Shown: one piece after another, positions 1 through 11,393 of the stretch
Layout: the number at the start of each line of letters is the position of its first letter
Position numbering within the stretch: the first letter of the stretch is position 1
Origin: Nelumbo lutea
Taxonomy: Eukaryota; Streptophyta; Magnoliopsida; Proteales; Nelumbonaceae
Length of the DNA stretch: 64,000 bases
Direction of reading: 5' to 3'
Assembly: GCA_022828595.1 (NCBI GenBank)
Contig: JAKGHH010000001.1
Span: 119,734,999 to 119,798,998, forward strand
Position numbers and translations under genes: made by a program
The notes under the pieces: generated by a model
Database searches by the model: none
Told to the model about the DNA's origin: nothing
Seen by the model: only the letters and a program-made list of their open reading frames with translations

Positions 1-584
1 TTTGATCACCTTCCCCAAGTTTGTTGATTTGTTTTCTCCTTTCTTGATAGATAGCTCAATGCAATTCGTGATGCCCCTAGGGTTGGTACCCCCAGCTCTC
101 ATATAGCTTACAATTACTTGGAGTTATCTCAAGAATGGATAATCCAGCTTCGATCCAAACTCCTCCTATCATATCCTATCTTCTCTCCTCTCTCATTATC
201 TAAACCTTTCTTAATCTTTCTGGAATTACATTTAGAAATTTAAATCTAAGAGACTCTCGAATTCTTGAATTCGAATGGGCTGCTTTAATAACTTGGGCCG
301 CCTCAATGTTTTTCTACTCGAATGGGCTTCAGCTGGGAACTGGGCCTCACTACAAAATTTCTCCGTCTTCGGGCCCGGATTTGACTTCGATGTAGGCCGA
401 CCGGAGCTCGGGTATGGAAGTTAGGCCTAGATTACTGATTGCTGCCGAAACTGTGAAAACCCATCCGATTAGCCTGGTTTTCCTTCTTGCGACTTCTTTC
501 CTTGCCCTGCACCGAAATACAAGAATTATGAGTCTAAATAAGTACTAATTCAGTATAAAAGATAGAATATTAGGGGATAAAAAT
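1..584. other. No gene; flank or non-coding part of a decayed retroelement
   Basis: No coding frame is recognisable here. The stretch directly precedes retroelement RNase H coding sequence and may hold scrambled remains of the same element. A GC-richer block at about 290-480 has several GGGCC-type motifs. I cannot define an LTR edge. Confidence 0.3.
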
Positions 585-2304
585 ATGATAAATTTTATTC
601 TCATCAACCAACGCAACCTCAAGTATTTGATGGAGCAGCGCATTGTGATGCCTGAACAACAGAAGTGGGTGTCCAAATTACTGGGATATGATTATGAGAT
701 CACTTACAAACCGGGAAGGGAGAATTCTGCTACCGATGCTTTGTCAAGAGTAATAGGAAGTCCTAGCTTTAATACTCTTTTTGTCCCTCAAACCTCTCTA
801 TGGAATGCAATCCAGAATGAAGCCAACGAACATCCCTATTTGGTCCGAATTGGCAAGCTTGCAATTGAAAATTTGGGAGCTCCCTATACATGGCGGAATG
901 GCTTGGTATGTTACAAAAACCGTGTAGTGATTCCTCCTAATTCCCAACTCGTCAATCAGCTATTGCAGGAATTCCATAATTCACCGTATGGAGGACATTC
1001 CGGGGTATTGAGAACATACAAGCGCTTGGCACAACAGTTCTATTGGCCATCGAATGTATAAGGGGATTCAACAATATGTGGCCTCTTGCACTGTTTGCCA
1101 AAAGAATAAGGCAGATACTTTATCTCCAGTGGGTCTTCTCCAACCACTACCCGTCCCTTGCCAAGTATGGGATGACATTACCATGGATTTTATAGAAGGG
1201 TTACCACCCTCTAATGGCAAAAACACTATTTTTGTGGTGATAGACCGCCTAAGTAAATCAACCCATTTTTTGGCCTTGCCGCATCCCTACACGACAAAGT
1301 TGGTAGCTGAAAAGTTTGTGGAAGGGATTGTCAAGCTTCATGGCATGCCAAAGTCAATCATTAGTGACATAGATCTCATTTTCATAAGTCACTTTTGACG
1401 GGAATTCTTCAAAATGTAAGGTACTAAGCTGCACATGAGCTCCGCCTATCATCCCCAAACCGATGGTCAATCCAAGGTGGTTAACTGGTGTGTTGAACAA
1501 TATCTTCGATGTTTTGTTTCTCAACAACCTCAAAAATGGAGCTCATTCCTTCCATGGGCTGAGTTTTGGTACAACACTACAAACCATTCCTCTATTGGGA
1601 TGACACCCTTTCAAGCTCTCTATGGGAGACCACCACCAAGTATTCCAAATTATCAAGTTGGAGAATCTTCTGTGGAAGAGGTGGACCAGACCATGGTATC
1701 TCGGAATGCCATTCTACAGCAGCTCAAAATCAATTTACATGTAGCAGTTAATCGAATGAAACAAATGGCCAATTCCAAATGAAGGGACATGGAATTCCAA
1801 GTGGGAGACTTGGTCTTCCTTAAACTCCACCCTTATCGACAACAAACTGTCCATAGGAGAGCACATCAAAAGCTAGCTAATCGCTTTTATGGGCTGTACC
1901 AAATTGAAGAATGAATTGGAAAAATAGCTTACAAACTACAACTACCTACAAGCTCTCGAATTCACCCAGTTTTCCATATTTCACTACTCAAAAGGCAAGT
2001 AGGGGAGATTACTGCAACTAGCATTGAGTTTCCGTCCATAACCGATGATGGTGAACTTGTCATTGAACCTGAAGCCATTTTGGATACTCGATGGGTTAAG
2101 AAAGGATCAAGTTTCGTTGAAGAAAGCCTAGTCCAGTGGAAAAAACTTCCCAAAGAAGATGCCACGTGGGAAAATGCTCAGGAGCTGCGAAACAAGTACA
2201 TCAACTTGAACCTTGAGGACAAGGTTCCTATGAAAGATGGGGGCAATGATAGGCCAAGAAGATCAACCCGAGTGCCTACCCGGAATTCGAGGTACGGGGA
2301 GTGA
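585..2304 (+). pseudogene. Decayed Ty3/gypsy chromovirus pol (RNase H end, integrase, chromodomain)
   Basis: The reading starts in the C-terminal part of RNase H (QRNLKYLMEQ, then TDALSR). It passes through the integrase zinc-binding region (HNSPYGGHSG and the CxxC of CTVCQ) and the integrase core (MDFIEGLP, SDID, HPQTDGQ), and ends in a chromodomain-like tail (about 2050-2220, WENAQEL). The chromodomain identifies a chromovirus. The gene is dead. A frameshift lies near 1055-1061 and in-frame stops at 1396-1398, 1417-1419, 1780-1782 and 1912-1914. The third catalytic acidic residue of the integrase, expected after HPQTDGQS, is lysine (codon 1474-1476). Gag, protease and reverse transcriptase are absent upstream. 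The stop at 2302-2304 is probably the natural end. Confidence 0.9.
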
Positions 2305-2690
2305 GCAGCATCACTTGCATGGGACATGCAAGCAACAAGTGACATGGCCAGGGGATTACATTAGTTGTTATTCTGTTTGCATAAGAAAAGGTCAATCAGT
2401 TAGGAAGGATAATGTTATTGTCGTTATTATGTTTGCATAGGAAAAGATCAATCGATTAGGAAGGATAATGTTATTATTCTGTTTGCATAGGAATAGGTCA
2501 ATTAGTTAGGAAGGATAAGCCCATTATTGTTAGCTATTTTCTTGTCAGTCAGCCATGTCACTCCCTTTGTTTAGGGAAGTAGTTGAGTTATCTCTGTATT
2601 TAAACTCTATCACTTAACAAAGAGGGCCAGGTCGAAATTTCAACAAAATGCTACAAGGTTCCTTCTCACCTCAAGTAGAATATCTTAACT
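2302..2690 (+). mobile_element. Probable 3' LTR of the chromovirus remnant
   Basis: Right after the chromodomain there is a purine-rich tract (ggtacggggag, ending at 2301). The sequence then begins with TG, as an LTR would. It contains a 3-copy tandem repeat and, near 2597, a TATA-like motif (tgtatttaaac). No second LTR copy is in the window, so both edges, especially the right one, are guesses. Confidence 0.4.
2367..2519 (+). repeat. Three-copy tandem repeat of about 50 bp
   Basis: Copies lie at 2367-2413, 2414-2469 and 2470-2519. Each has the form gttatt..gtttgcata.gaa.aggtcaat followed by taggaaggata. They sit in the probable U3 of the chromovirus LTR, where subrepeats often occur. Confidence 0.85.
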
Positions 2691-2859
2691 AGCTTTGACT
2701 GGGACCTATCAAAGGGATTAGAGGAGAGGGAGAAAGGTGGTAAGAGGGGAGCACACCACCACTTCTGTTTGGTTTGTTGATGGAAAGAAGACGGTCTATC
2801 CTCCAAGTGATTTGGTTAGTTGGGGCGAGGAAAAGAGGGGAAATAGTGAGAATAAAGGA

Positions 2860-2860
<1 letters not shown>

Positions 2861-2908
<48 letters not shown>
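2861..2908. repeat. (AT)n(AG)n compound microsatellite
   Basis: About ten AT repeats are followed by about fourteen AG repeats. Confidence 0.97.
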
Positions 2909-2911
<3 letters not shown>

Positions 2912-4439
2912 AGATAGGAGGTTTCAAATAGAGGGTTTGCACATAAACCTAGATTTTGAGCTTTGCACATAAACCTGGGCCTAGGCCTACAAGGGTCTGG
3001 ATCGGATGGACCTGATTTCGGGCCTACATATTTTATATTATATTTTAATATTTTATATTAAATGGAATATAATATAAAATATCATATATAGATTATAAAT
3101 ATCATATTATAATATTTATATATAAAATAGATGATATCATGGTTTTCAAACCATCGTTGACTCGAATAGTCAGACCATTTAGCTTGGGAATTGGTCGGGG
3201 TGTCGGTTCCGTTTTGACTCAAAACTAGAAAGTTTCCCAAAATCATTGAATTGTTGACCCAAGCAATCAAACTGTCATCCTATTCAACCCAAACAACGAT
3301 TTTGGGCCTTTTATTATAATTATTTATTTTATTTTATTCTTACTTTTTAAATTGTCACATTCTGGTCCATTCAATCTGGATGGTCAAACCATTCAATCCG
3401 GATGGAATAATAATATTATACAATAACATATATCCTTTTATTAATTTTTAAATTTTTAATATACAAAATTAAGATTTGAGGACAAAAATGCACTTTAAAC
3501 AAAAATATAAAGGTAAGGTGACTTTAGCACTTTGAAACGTGTAGATAGAAAAAGTTACCCAAAATAAAATAAAAAACTATAAAAATCCCCCCAATAATTA
3601 TTACTTCATTAAGTATTAATTTATTAAATAAATGCTTAATTTTTAAGTAAATAAATATTAATTAATATTTAATTATTTATATTTTATAACTAATTTTCTA
3701 ATAATTTTTTTGTGAAATTATTAATAATTTAGTTTAGTTGTCATTATCTAATAATAGCTAATAACTATGTCTTCATTAATCATTAACTAATATTAATTAA
3801 TTAATTAATTAATTATCAATGATTAATCATATTTAATTTCTTAATAGCTAACTATTAGTTATTATTTTCTATTAATAAATATTTATCTAAATTAATTTAA
3901 TTATTTTTTGATGAATACTTTTTAATTAATTAATTACATAATAATTAAAATATGCATTTTTATTTTACAAATTATTATCTTATCATTTATGTATTTATTT
4001 TCTAACTTAATTATTATTAAATAGTAATCATGATTTGTTATTTTATTCATTAATAATTGTCTAAAAATAATATTTATTCATTATTAATATTTTTTGGTTA
4101 TTCGTAATTAGTTAATTATTAAAAATAACTTATTATATTGTTTTTTTTTAAATAATTAAGTTGTCATTTATTATATTGTTTTTTAAAAAGTTTACTAATT
4201 ACCTACTAGTTTATATTTTTTATCAATTTATTAATTATTTATTTTTTGTTTTCTTTTTAATATATTTATTATTTCTTAACCATTTCCCATTATATGCTAA
4301 TCAATTTATTAAATAACTCCAAAGCATTTTCCTCCTTAGGGTAAAATTATTATGTGTGTCATTTTACAAAATGCCACACTGAAATTTCAAAACAATATTC
4401 TCCACATTTGAATGTTAGAAAAGCACAAAATCACAACTT
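2909..4439. other. AT-rich spacer without genes
   Basis: Very AT-rich from about 3420 to 4300, with simple runs such as repeated ttaa. At about 3138-3410 lies a worn fragment of the Mutator-type MITE family seen intact at 48812, 56352, 57874 and 59367 (ggttttcaaacc, then paired ggtca and ccggat motifs). No coding sequence was found. Confidence 0.6.
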
Positions 4440-4442
4440 TTA

Positions 4443-4570
4443 GGCTGCATTTGGCATTCCTTATTTTAAGGACTTGTCTCCTTTTTGTCATTAAAAATTC
4501 ATTATTAATACAGGGATTTTAACTACAAAAAGGAGATAAATCCTTAAAATAAGGAATGACAAATGCAGCC
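4443..4570. mobile_element. Tourist-type MITE, 128 bp, TSD TTA
   Basis: A near-perfect hairpin. The left arm begins ggctgcatttggcattcctt and the right arm is its inverse ending in aaatgcagcc. The element is flanked by TTA at 4440-4442 and 4571-4573. Three-base TWA duplications and TIRs beginning GG are typical of PIF/Harbinger (Tourist) MITEs. A sibling lies at 46390-46521. Confidence 0.9.
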
Positions 4571-4836
4571 TTAATATTATAACTTTTAACCACAAAAAAA
4601 AAATTACAAATAGAATTTCTCATTCTTCAGTAACCTATAGCTACGTATTTTTGGTTATCCGCAGCTATGGCTATAAATATCCTTAAATCTTCTACAACAT
4701 ATAACAACGGATATTAAAATTTGTGGCTATAAATAGGTTTTATCCATGGGCGCGGTGACATTTAGCTACGGACAAAATGACCATATCTAGAAATAAAGTT
4801 TTAGCCACAGGCATTTCATATCCGTAGTAATAGCTT
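4571..4836. other. Short repeat fragment, no gene
   Basis: Contains repeated and partly inverted tagctacgga / tatccgcagct motifs (about 4630-4835), suggesting part of another MITE. It meets the end of the Tat element at about 4837. Confidence 0.35.
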
Positions 4837-5064
4837 ATGTCTTGGCGAGAAGGTCAAGAAGGCGTGTGGCTCACCAGGAGCCATGTGCCTTGGTCGTCAT
4901 CCATTTTGAGCGTATAACCTTGGAGAAGGTTGTGTGCTTCGTCTAGTCGCACGACCAAGGGGTCTTGGCAATTGTGCACAATTAGAATGTATACACTAAA
5001 ATTGAAGCCGAGAGGGAGGAGCTTTGCACTTTTTCTCAATTGATAAGCTTTCAAAAATTACATT

Positions 5065-8000
5065 TCATTGATAATACATCTGGAGATTCTTTGAGTTCCA
5101 AGCTCGAGGAACCGATCTTCCATTCAAATACTCGAGTTGAAAGGTGGCGGAGCCGACGACCTGCTTGATTTTGTAGGGACCTTCCCAATTAGGGTCGAGC
5201 TTTCCAACACCAGGCTTGGGCACCATGACTTTTCTAAGGATGAGGTCTCCTTATTTGTAATGCCTTTCCTTTACCGGAGAGTTGTAGTACCTGGCTACCC
5301 TCTGCTAATAGGCTACAACCCTGAGTTGGGCCTGCTCTCGGACTCCTTCCAACATATCCAAGTTGTTTTTGAGTTCTTCATCATTATCGACTTCACTATA
5401 TGCTTCGATCCAAACCATCGGTTGGTCGATCTCTGTTGGAATGATGGCCTCAATGCCATAAGTTAAATTGAATGGGGTCTCTCCTGTGGCGATTCGAGGT
5501 GTCATCTTGTAGGCCCATAGGACGTTGTATAGCTCGTCGGCCTAGAGGCCTTTGTCTCTATCAAGTCTAGTCTTCAGCCTACCCAAAATTGTCCTGTTGG
5601 TGACCTCGGCTAGGCCATTGGTTTGGGGGTAGCCTACCGAGGTGTACTTTTGCTTGATGTCGAGGCTAGGACACCATTCTCAGAACCTGGCATCGTTAAA
5701 TTGCTTGCCATTGTTGGTGACGAGCATGTGGGGGATGCTGGAGCGACAAATGATGTTCTTCCAAAAGAAGTTCAGGATCATCTTGGATGTGATGGTGGCC
5801 AAGGGCTTGGCTTCGACTCACTTGGTGAAGTAGTCAACAACAACGATGAGGTATTTTCTGTTTCTAGTGGTTTGAGAGAAGGGGACGAGGAGATCCATTC
5901 TCCATTTGGCAAAGGGCCATGGACTTCTACACTAGCTCAAACTTCTGCACTAGATCGACTGCATCCTTCTGAACTATCGACCAAAAATACCCTTGCCTAA
6001 TGCTTTTTGGGCCAAGGCTTTGCCTCCAAAGTGGTTTTCGTAGATGCCTTCATGGATCTCTCAAAGCAAATACTCGCCCTCCTCCTAACGAAGGCATCAG
6101 AGGTAGGGCAAGGTGAAAGATCTTCTATACAACTTCACTTCAACTAAAGTGTAACGGGCTGCCTGCCGTCGGACTCGTCTAGCTTCATTCCTGTCAGCGG
6201 GCAGTTTCTCATGTGGTAGGTAGGCAATGATGGGGTCCATCCAACAGGGGGTCGGCTTGTATGGGTAGCACCTGGACTTCTTCAAAGTTGGGTCGCACTA
6301 GCTTCTCAACACGAACAGTGCAACCGAGAGAGTTGGCCCTCATATGGTGTTGGCCCGACGTACTTGCCAATTTGGATAGGGTGTTGGCCCTCATATTCTC
6401 AGCTTGTGGGACTTGGAGCAAGGCAAAGCGCTAAAATTGGTGAGCAAGTTCTTGCATCTTGGATAAGTACTTGGCCATGTTGGGTTTTTTGGCCTCATAC
6501 TTTCCATTCAGTTGGTTCACCACTAGCTGGGAGTTGCTGAAGATTTCAATGTATTAGGCGCTGAGGTCTTTGGCAAGCTATAAACTAACGAGTAGGGCCT
6601 CATACTCAGCTTCATTGTTGGAGGCCAAGAAGTTAAATGCCAATGCATACTCCACTTCATTGTCATTCGGGGTGAGGAGTATGAGGTCCTCTCCACTTTC
6701 TTTTGCGTTGGGAGGATCCATCCATGAACAATTTCCAAGTCGATTGAGGTCCTTTTTCTTCTTTTGGGGCTTTGCCGATGAGTTTGCTGAAGGTGCACTC
6801 CACCAAGAAATCAGCCAGGGCTTGTGCTTTGATTGTAGGCCTTGGTTGGTACTATAGGTCAAACTCAGAAAGCTCTATAATCCATTTCGTCATTCGACCC
6901 GAGGTCTCAGGCTTGACGAGGACAGACTTGAGGGGTTGGCTAGTCAAGATAGTGATGCTATGGGCTTGGAAATACAATCTGAGTTTCTTGTCCAAGACTA
7001 CTAGGGCGAAGGATAACTTCTCCACCTTGGGGTAACGGGTCTCGGCATCGTAGATGACCTTGCTAACATAATAGATAGGCCTCTGCACTTCATCTTCTTC
7101 TCTCACCAAAACAGAACTGAATGCCTCATCCATGGCCAAGAGGTACAGGTATAGCATGTCTCCTAGAAGCGACTGACTGAGCAGGGGGGTGATGTGAGGT
7201 AAGACTTCAGCTTGTCAAAGGCACATTGTCATTCTTTGGTCCACTAGAAGTCTTTTAGGTTCTTGATGGCTCAAAAGAAAGGTAGGCAGCGGTCGACCGA
7301 TTTTGACATGAAAGGAATGAGGGCAACCACTCAGTTGGTAAGTCTTTGAGTTTGCTTGATCGATCGAGGTGGTGCCATGTCAAGGATCGCCTGAATCTTC
7401 TTTGGATTGGCCTCAATACCTCGCTGCGTGACAATAAAGCCTAAAAATTTGCCTAAGGAGACACTGAAGGCACACTTGTTGGGATTAAGCTTCATGTTGT
7501 ATTTCCACAAAGTGGCAAAGGTCTCAACTAGGTCCGAGGTGTATTGGTCAGCCTTTAGGCTCTTCACAACCATGTCATTTATGTAGGTTTTGACATTTCT
7601 CCTGATCTGGTGCTTGAAAACCTTGTTTCAAGCCATTGGTAGGTGGCTTCGACATTCTTGAGGCTGAAGGGCATAATCTTGTACCAGTAGGTGCCATGCT
7701 CGGTGATGAATGATGTCTTCTCCTCGTCCTCGGGGTGCATCTTTATTTGATTGTATCCGGAGAAGGCATCCATGAAGAAGCTAAGTAGCTCGAACCTATG
7801 GTGGCGTCGACGAGGTGGTCGATCATTGACAAAGAAAAACTCTCTTTGGGGCAGGCTCAGTTGAGGTCTGTGAAGTCAATACAGATCCTCCATTTCCCAT
7901 TAACTTTCTTCACCATAACCACATTAGATAACTAGTTAGGGTAGTGTACCTCTCAGATGAAGCCGGCGTCAAGTAGTTTGTCAACTTCCTCTCCGATGGA

Positions 8001-8849
8001 TTTTCAGCATTCTGGTGCAAAGTTTCTATTTTTTTGCCGAACTATCCTAGAGCTCGAGTCCACACTCGACATATAAGTAATGATCGAAGGGTCAATTCTA
8101 GGCATATCAACAGCATACCAAGCAAAGACGACGGCATTAACTTTGAGGAAACTTACCAGTTTAGAAAGGTTGGACCTAATGCACACTATTTTCTTGAGCT
8201 CGTCCTCATCTAGGGGTACCGAGATGAGGTCCCCAGCCGGTTGGCCTCGGCTCACTAGTTCATCCTTGAGGTTGAGGCCCTCCAATGATAAAGCTACCTT
8301 ATTCCTTCCCTTCAGTGCCGCCACATAGCATTGTTGGACTACTTGTTGGTTCCCTTGAATGACTCCGACGCCATGCTCAATGGGGAACTTCATGGCGAGG
8401 TGGTAGGTGGAGATGTATGCCTTGATTGCATGAAGAGTCGGCCTCCCGATGATGGCATTGTAGGGGGAGCCGATCCTCATGACCAGGAACCCAGACATCT
8501 TCATCACCTATCAAGGCTCTATCCCTACGGTGAGAGGTAGGGTGATCTTTCCCTCTGGTCTGACAACATTCCCGAAGAAGCCAACAAGTGGCACGTCGGC
8601 CAGTTGTAGGCGCTCTGGTGTCAACCTCATCTTTTCAAAGGCATCGTAGATGAGGATATTTGCTGATGAGCCGCTGTCGATAAGTATCCTCTTCACCATG
8701 TAATTGGTGATGGTCATTAACACCACTAATGTGTTGTCGTTGTGGGGTATCGAGACCCCATTCAGGTCCTCATTCGTAAAGGTGAGAGATTCATTCTGCT
8801 TCGGCTTTTTGGGAGCTAGCACCTAGATGTGAAGTTTCTTGACATAGGC
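5065..8849 (-). pseudogene. Tat element 1 pol (PR-RT-RH-aRH-IN), decayed
   Basis: Read right to left. Protease lies at about 8822-8511 with an intact LIDSGSSAN active site, followed by the linker and RT N-terminus (8507-8004). RT fingers/palm lie at 7773-7580 (MDAFSGYNQIKMHPEDE). The catalytic box at about 7571-7585 reads YINDM instead of YVDDM. The thumb (7573-7331) contains KFLGFIVTQRGIEAN. RNase H is at 7157-6852 and the archaeal-type RNase H at about 6862-6420 (NNEAEYEALL). The integrase core is at about 6080-5560 and its C-terminus at 5505-5065 (TPFNLTYGIEA, WEGPYKI). In the integrase core, TNNGKQF (about 5701-5722) has lost the second catalytic aspartate. Stops and shifts occur throughout, including TAG at 5305-5307. 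Confidence 0.88.
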
Positions 8850-10476
8850 CTTACAGGCCAAGGCCGAGCCCCCAGTGATGACGTCGATGACTCTGGCCAA
8901 TTGTTGCGGTTGCTACTGCTGCTATGAGGAGGAAGCACCAGCATTGCCTCCCATATACTCTTTCAAGTGACCATGGTGGATGAGGGACTCGATTTCATTC
9001 TTTAGGTCGTAGTAGTCCTTGGTGTCACGGGCGGTGCCACGATGATACTTGTAGTACTTCTTGGGATTACCCCTCTTGGGGTTTCTCTTCATCTTTTCAA
9101 GCCACTTCATGTATTCCTCTTTCCCTACTTGCATGAGGATTTGCATTCAGGTGGAATTGAGTGGCATATATTTGTTGTAGGTGAGGGCCGGTGGCTTCTT
9201 GTTGCCATCTTTGTTTGTTGTTGCCATGGCCATCTCCATTCCTCCTCTTCTTCTCTGATCCTCCATGGTTGTGGTCAGCATCACCTTCTTGGCATTCGCC
9301 GGCTAAGGCCTCCTTGGCGATGATGTACTTCTGTGCCTTCTTGAAAAATTGTGCCTTCGTTTTGGGCAGTGTCTTGGCAACAGAGCACTTGAGGGCCAAC
9401 CCAGGCAAGAGACTGTTGATGGCTGCATGCATGGAGACCATGGGGTTGAGGTGTTGGACCTCGAGCTCTTCCTTCTTGAAGGAATCGATATAGGACCGCA
9501 AACTCTTGTCGTGCTTCTACCGAATGGACATGAACGAGATGACACTCTTCTAGAACCATCGGCTGCTAATGAAATGGGGGAGGAAAAGGCTAGAGAATGC
9601 TCCCACGAGCTGATGGAGTGAGGTGTGAGCCCGAAGAACCATTGGCGGGCTGCCCCCTTGAAAGTCCCTTGGAAAGCCTAACACATCAAGGTTTTAGAGT
9701 ATCCATAAAGGAGCATGCGCGCTCGAAAGCTTCCTAGGTGGTCGTCTTGATCATTGTTTCTTTCGTACATCTCTAGTGTAGGGGCTTTGAAGTTGGGTGG
9801 TAGGGTCTCCGAGGTGATGGAGTTGGTGAAATCGTCCATTTTGTTGGTCGACTGGTTCTGGCTTACTGAAGCATCACCACGACTCTCCTTGACTGCCAAA
9901 GTTCATTCTGCATGGTGATGATCTACACCTGTAGGTCGACGATCTTCTAATCGATGGGCCTATGCCTTGTCCGGGTCCACTTGGACATGGAACAGGTTGG
10001 CCCTGTTCCCTGAGTACTCTGATGTGGGCGGGTCCTAATTCCTTTTGGCTTGTCGGTCATTGAGGAGTTCTAAGAGGTTTGATACTTGAGAGGGAGAGGC
10101 GTGGCATCGGCCTCCAGCCCTCGGAGGAGGACTATAGTTGCCTGAGCGCCCGCCTTCGTCCAAGGGGCTTTCCACTTAGTAGTGCGGTTCATTGTCCCGG
10201 CGGTGGTCATGGAACCTTTCTAGGTCTCCTCCTTGTCGATTAGGGGTCGACCCTATTGGGTCCGACTGGGTGCTAAACCAGTGAAGCTTGGGATGAGCAT
10301 CCGCTACGGTGCCCCAGGTTTCCAGCAGGGTGGCTACCTAGTGGGCAACTTCCTATCGGTCTTCCCACCTCATTCAGTCTCTATGTGATATTATCAAGCC
10401 GGTCAAGGACCATCTGTAATTGGTCCATGATGACGAGGTTCTAAGCACTTTGCACATTGTCTTGGTTATCATCCAT
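8850..10476 (-). pseudogene. Tat element 1 gag, decayed
   Basis: Starts at the ATG whose first base is 10476, just after the primer-binding site; the protein opens MDDNQDN. The best-preserved capsid-like parts are 9899-9678 (FTNSITSETLPPNFKAPTLE) and 9501-9097 (MRSYIDSFKKEE). The CCHC zinc knuckle near 9000-9060 is ruined. The motif YYKYHRGTARDTKDYY shows tyrosine where cysteines are expected and arginine for the histidine, as repeated G-to-A (C-to-T on the other strand) change would produce. Several frameshifts and stops lie between the segments. Confidence 0.75.
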
Positions 10477-10539
10477 TATGTTGGAAGTTTAGTAGTTGAG
10501 TTTGGATAAGTGTTCAGTTGAGGGAAGTCTTAGCAGTTG

Positions 10540-10559
10540 TTCCCATAGACGGTGTCAAT
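10540..10559 (-). other. Primer-binding site of Tat element 1
   Basis: On the minus strand the LTR ends in caaca and is followed by attgacaccgtctatgggaa. Elements 2 and 3 carry related sequence (attggcaccgtct; attggtgttgtct) at the same place, so the shared block marks the minus-strand priming site. I do not assign the tRNA. Confidence 0.7.
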
Positions 10560-10970
10560 TGTTGCTGATTGGAATGGGCCGAGGGCAACAATGTAAATAC
10601 ACCTCCATTAGCCAAGGACTATCATGGCCGAGGGCTGATGTGTCCAAGGGCTGACAAGGCCGAGGGTCTATAGATCTGACCTATGGAGGAGAAAGAATGA
10701 TAGAGGCCCCAAGTGTTATCCTAGGGGCGGAGACTCCGATGATCAAGTTAGTAAGGAGAACTATAAGTGGTCGGACAAGGCTTGAGTAGAATAGCTCATA
10801 CGAGGTCACCAAGAAACTAGAGAGCTTGGAGCAATAAATGTCAAGATGTCATATCTCATTGTGATTCCACTTATTTATAGTTGAATTTTCCTAGAGTTAG
10901 TTATGAGCGGACGGCCAAGATGCGATCTGCCTTGTTCCACCATCGCCGTCCTGGGCCTGCCATGTGTGCC
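10560..10970 (-). repeat. 5' LTR of Tat element 1
   Basis: Ends in CA directly before the primer-binding site (minus strand). It includes a TATA-like ctataaataag on the minus strand near 10872-10882 and short repeated motifs built on cctcggcc (about 10570-10665). The outer edge is set by the start of similarity to the element 2 LTR and is approximate. Confidence 0.65.
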
Positions 10971-11373
10971 CACACCACATAACGGCAGGCCTTATCCTCT
11001 CCCCGCCCGGATCAGGTGACGACGATAAGATTCATTGATTGATATGTTACTCCCCGGCTAAAGTGGAAATGGATCTCATCCATTTAGGCTGCAGATCCTG
11101 GAACTGTTTTGGGAGATCCACGATAGCTCAGCTATATGAAGGCATCAATCCCTCCAGGGTCTAGGTACGCGTGATTACTTACATTCAAGCTCTCTAGCAC
11201 TTAGACTTTAGCTTGCAACCACAACAAGAATACCGACTTAAGCATCAGAGCGACCTCCCCGAGTCATCCACCCTAGTCACTTTGATCTCCATTTTGCAAT
11301 TTGATCCAACTCACCACGCGAGTACGTCCACAGACAGCCCTCCAACTAGGATCTTCCAGATTGTGCATCACCA
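10971..11373 (+). repeat. 5' LTR of Tat element 2
   Basis: Matches 20317-20716 along its whole length, for example ccttatcctctccccgcc and gataagntcattgattgata. A TATA-like region (agctatatgaaggcatc) near 11130-11148 corresponds to agttatataaaggcatc in the 3' copy. The copy ends in accA just before attggcacc. The 3' LTR may extend further left (about 20130), so this copy could be shortened at its left end. Confidence 0.85.
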
Positions 11374-11393
11374 ATTGGCACCGTCTATGAGAA
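11374..11393 (+). other. Primer-binding site of Tat element 2
   Basis: Attggcaccgtctatgagaa directly follows the LTR end, as in elements 1 and 3. Confidence 0.75.

Larger units (their letters stand above)
4837..10970 (-). mobile_element. Tat-lineage Ty3/gypsy retrotransposon, 3'-truncated (element 1)
   Basis: On the minus strand the order is 5' LTR (10560-10970), primer-binding site, gag, protease, reverse transcriptase, RNase H, archaeal-type second RNase H, integrase and a short 3' tail. The second RNase H between the first RNase H and integrase marks the Tat lineage. No 3' LTR follows integrase: sequence similarity to the element stops near 4837 at an unrelated repeat. The 5' LTR lies back to back with the 5' LTR of element 2. 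Every coding segment carries stops and frameshifts. Confidence 0.85.

Noticed and set aside
5623..6000. 125-codon plus-strand frame
   Set aside because: It lies opposite the integrase core of Tat element 1, which reads on the minus strand with recognisable motifs.
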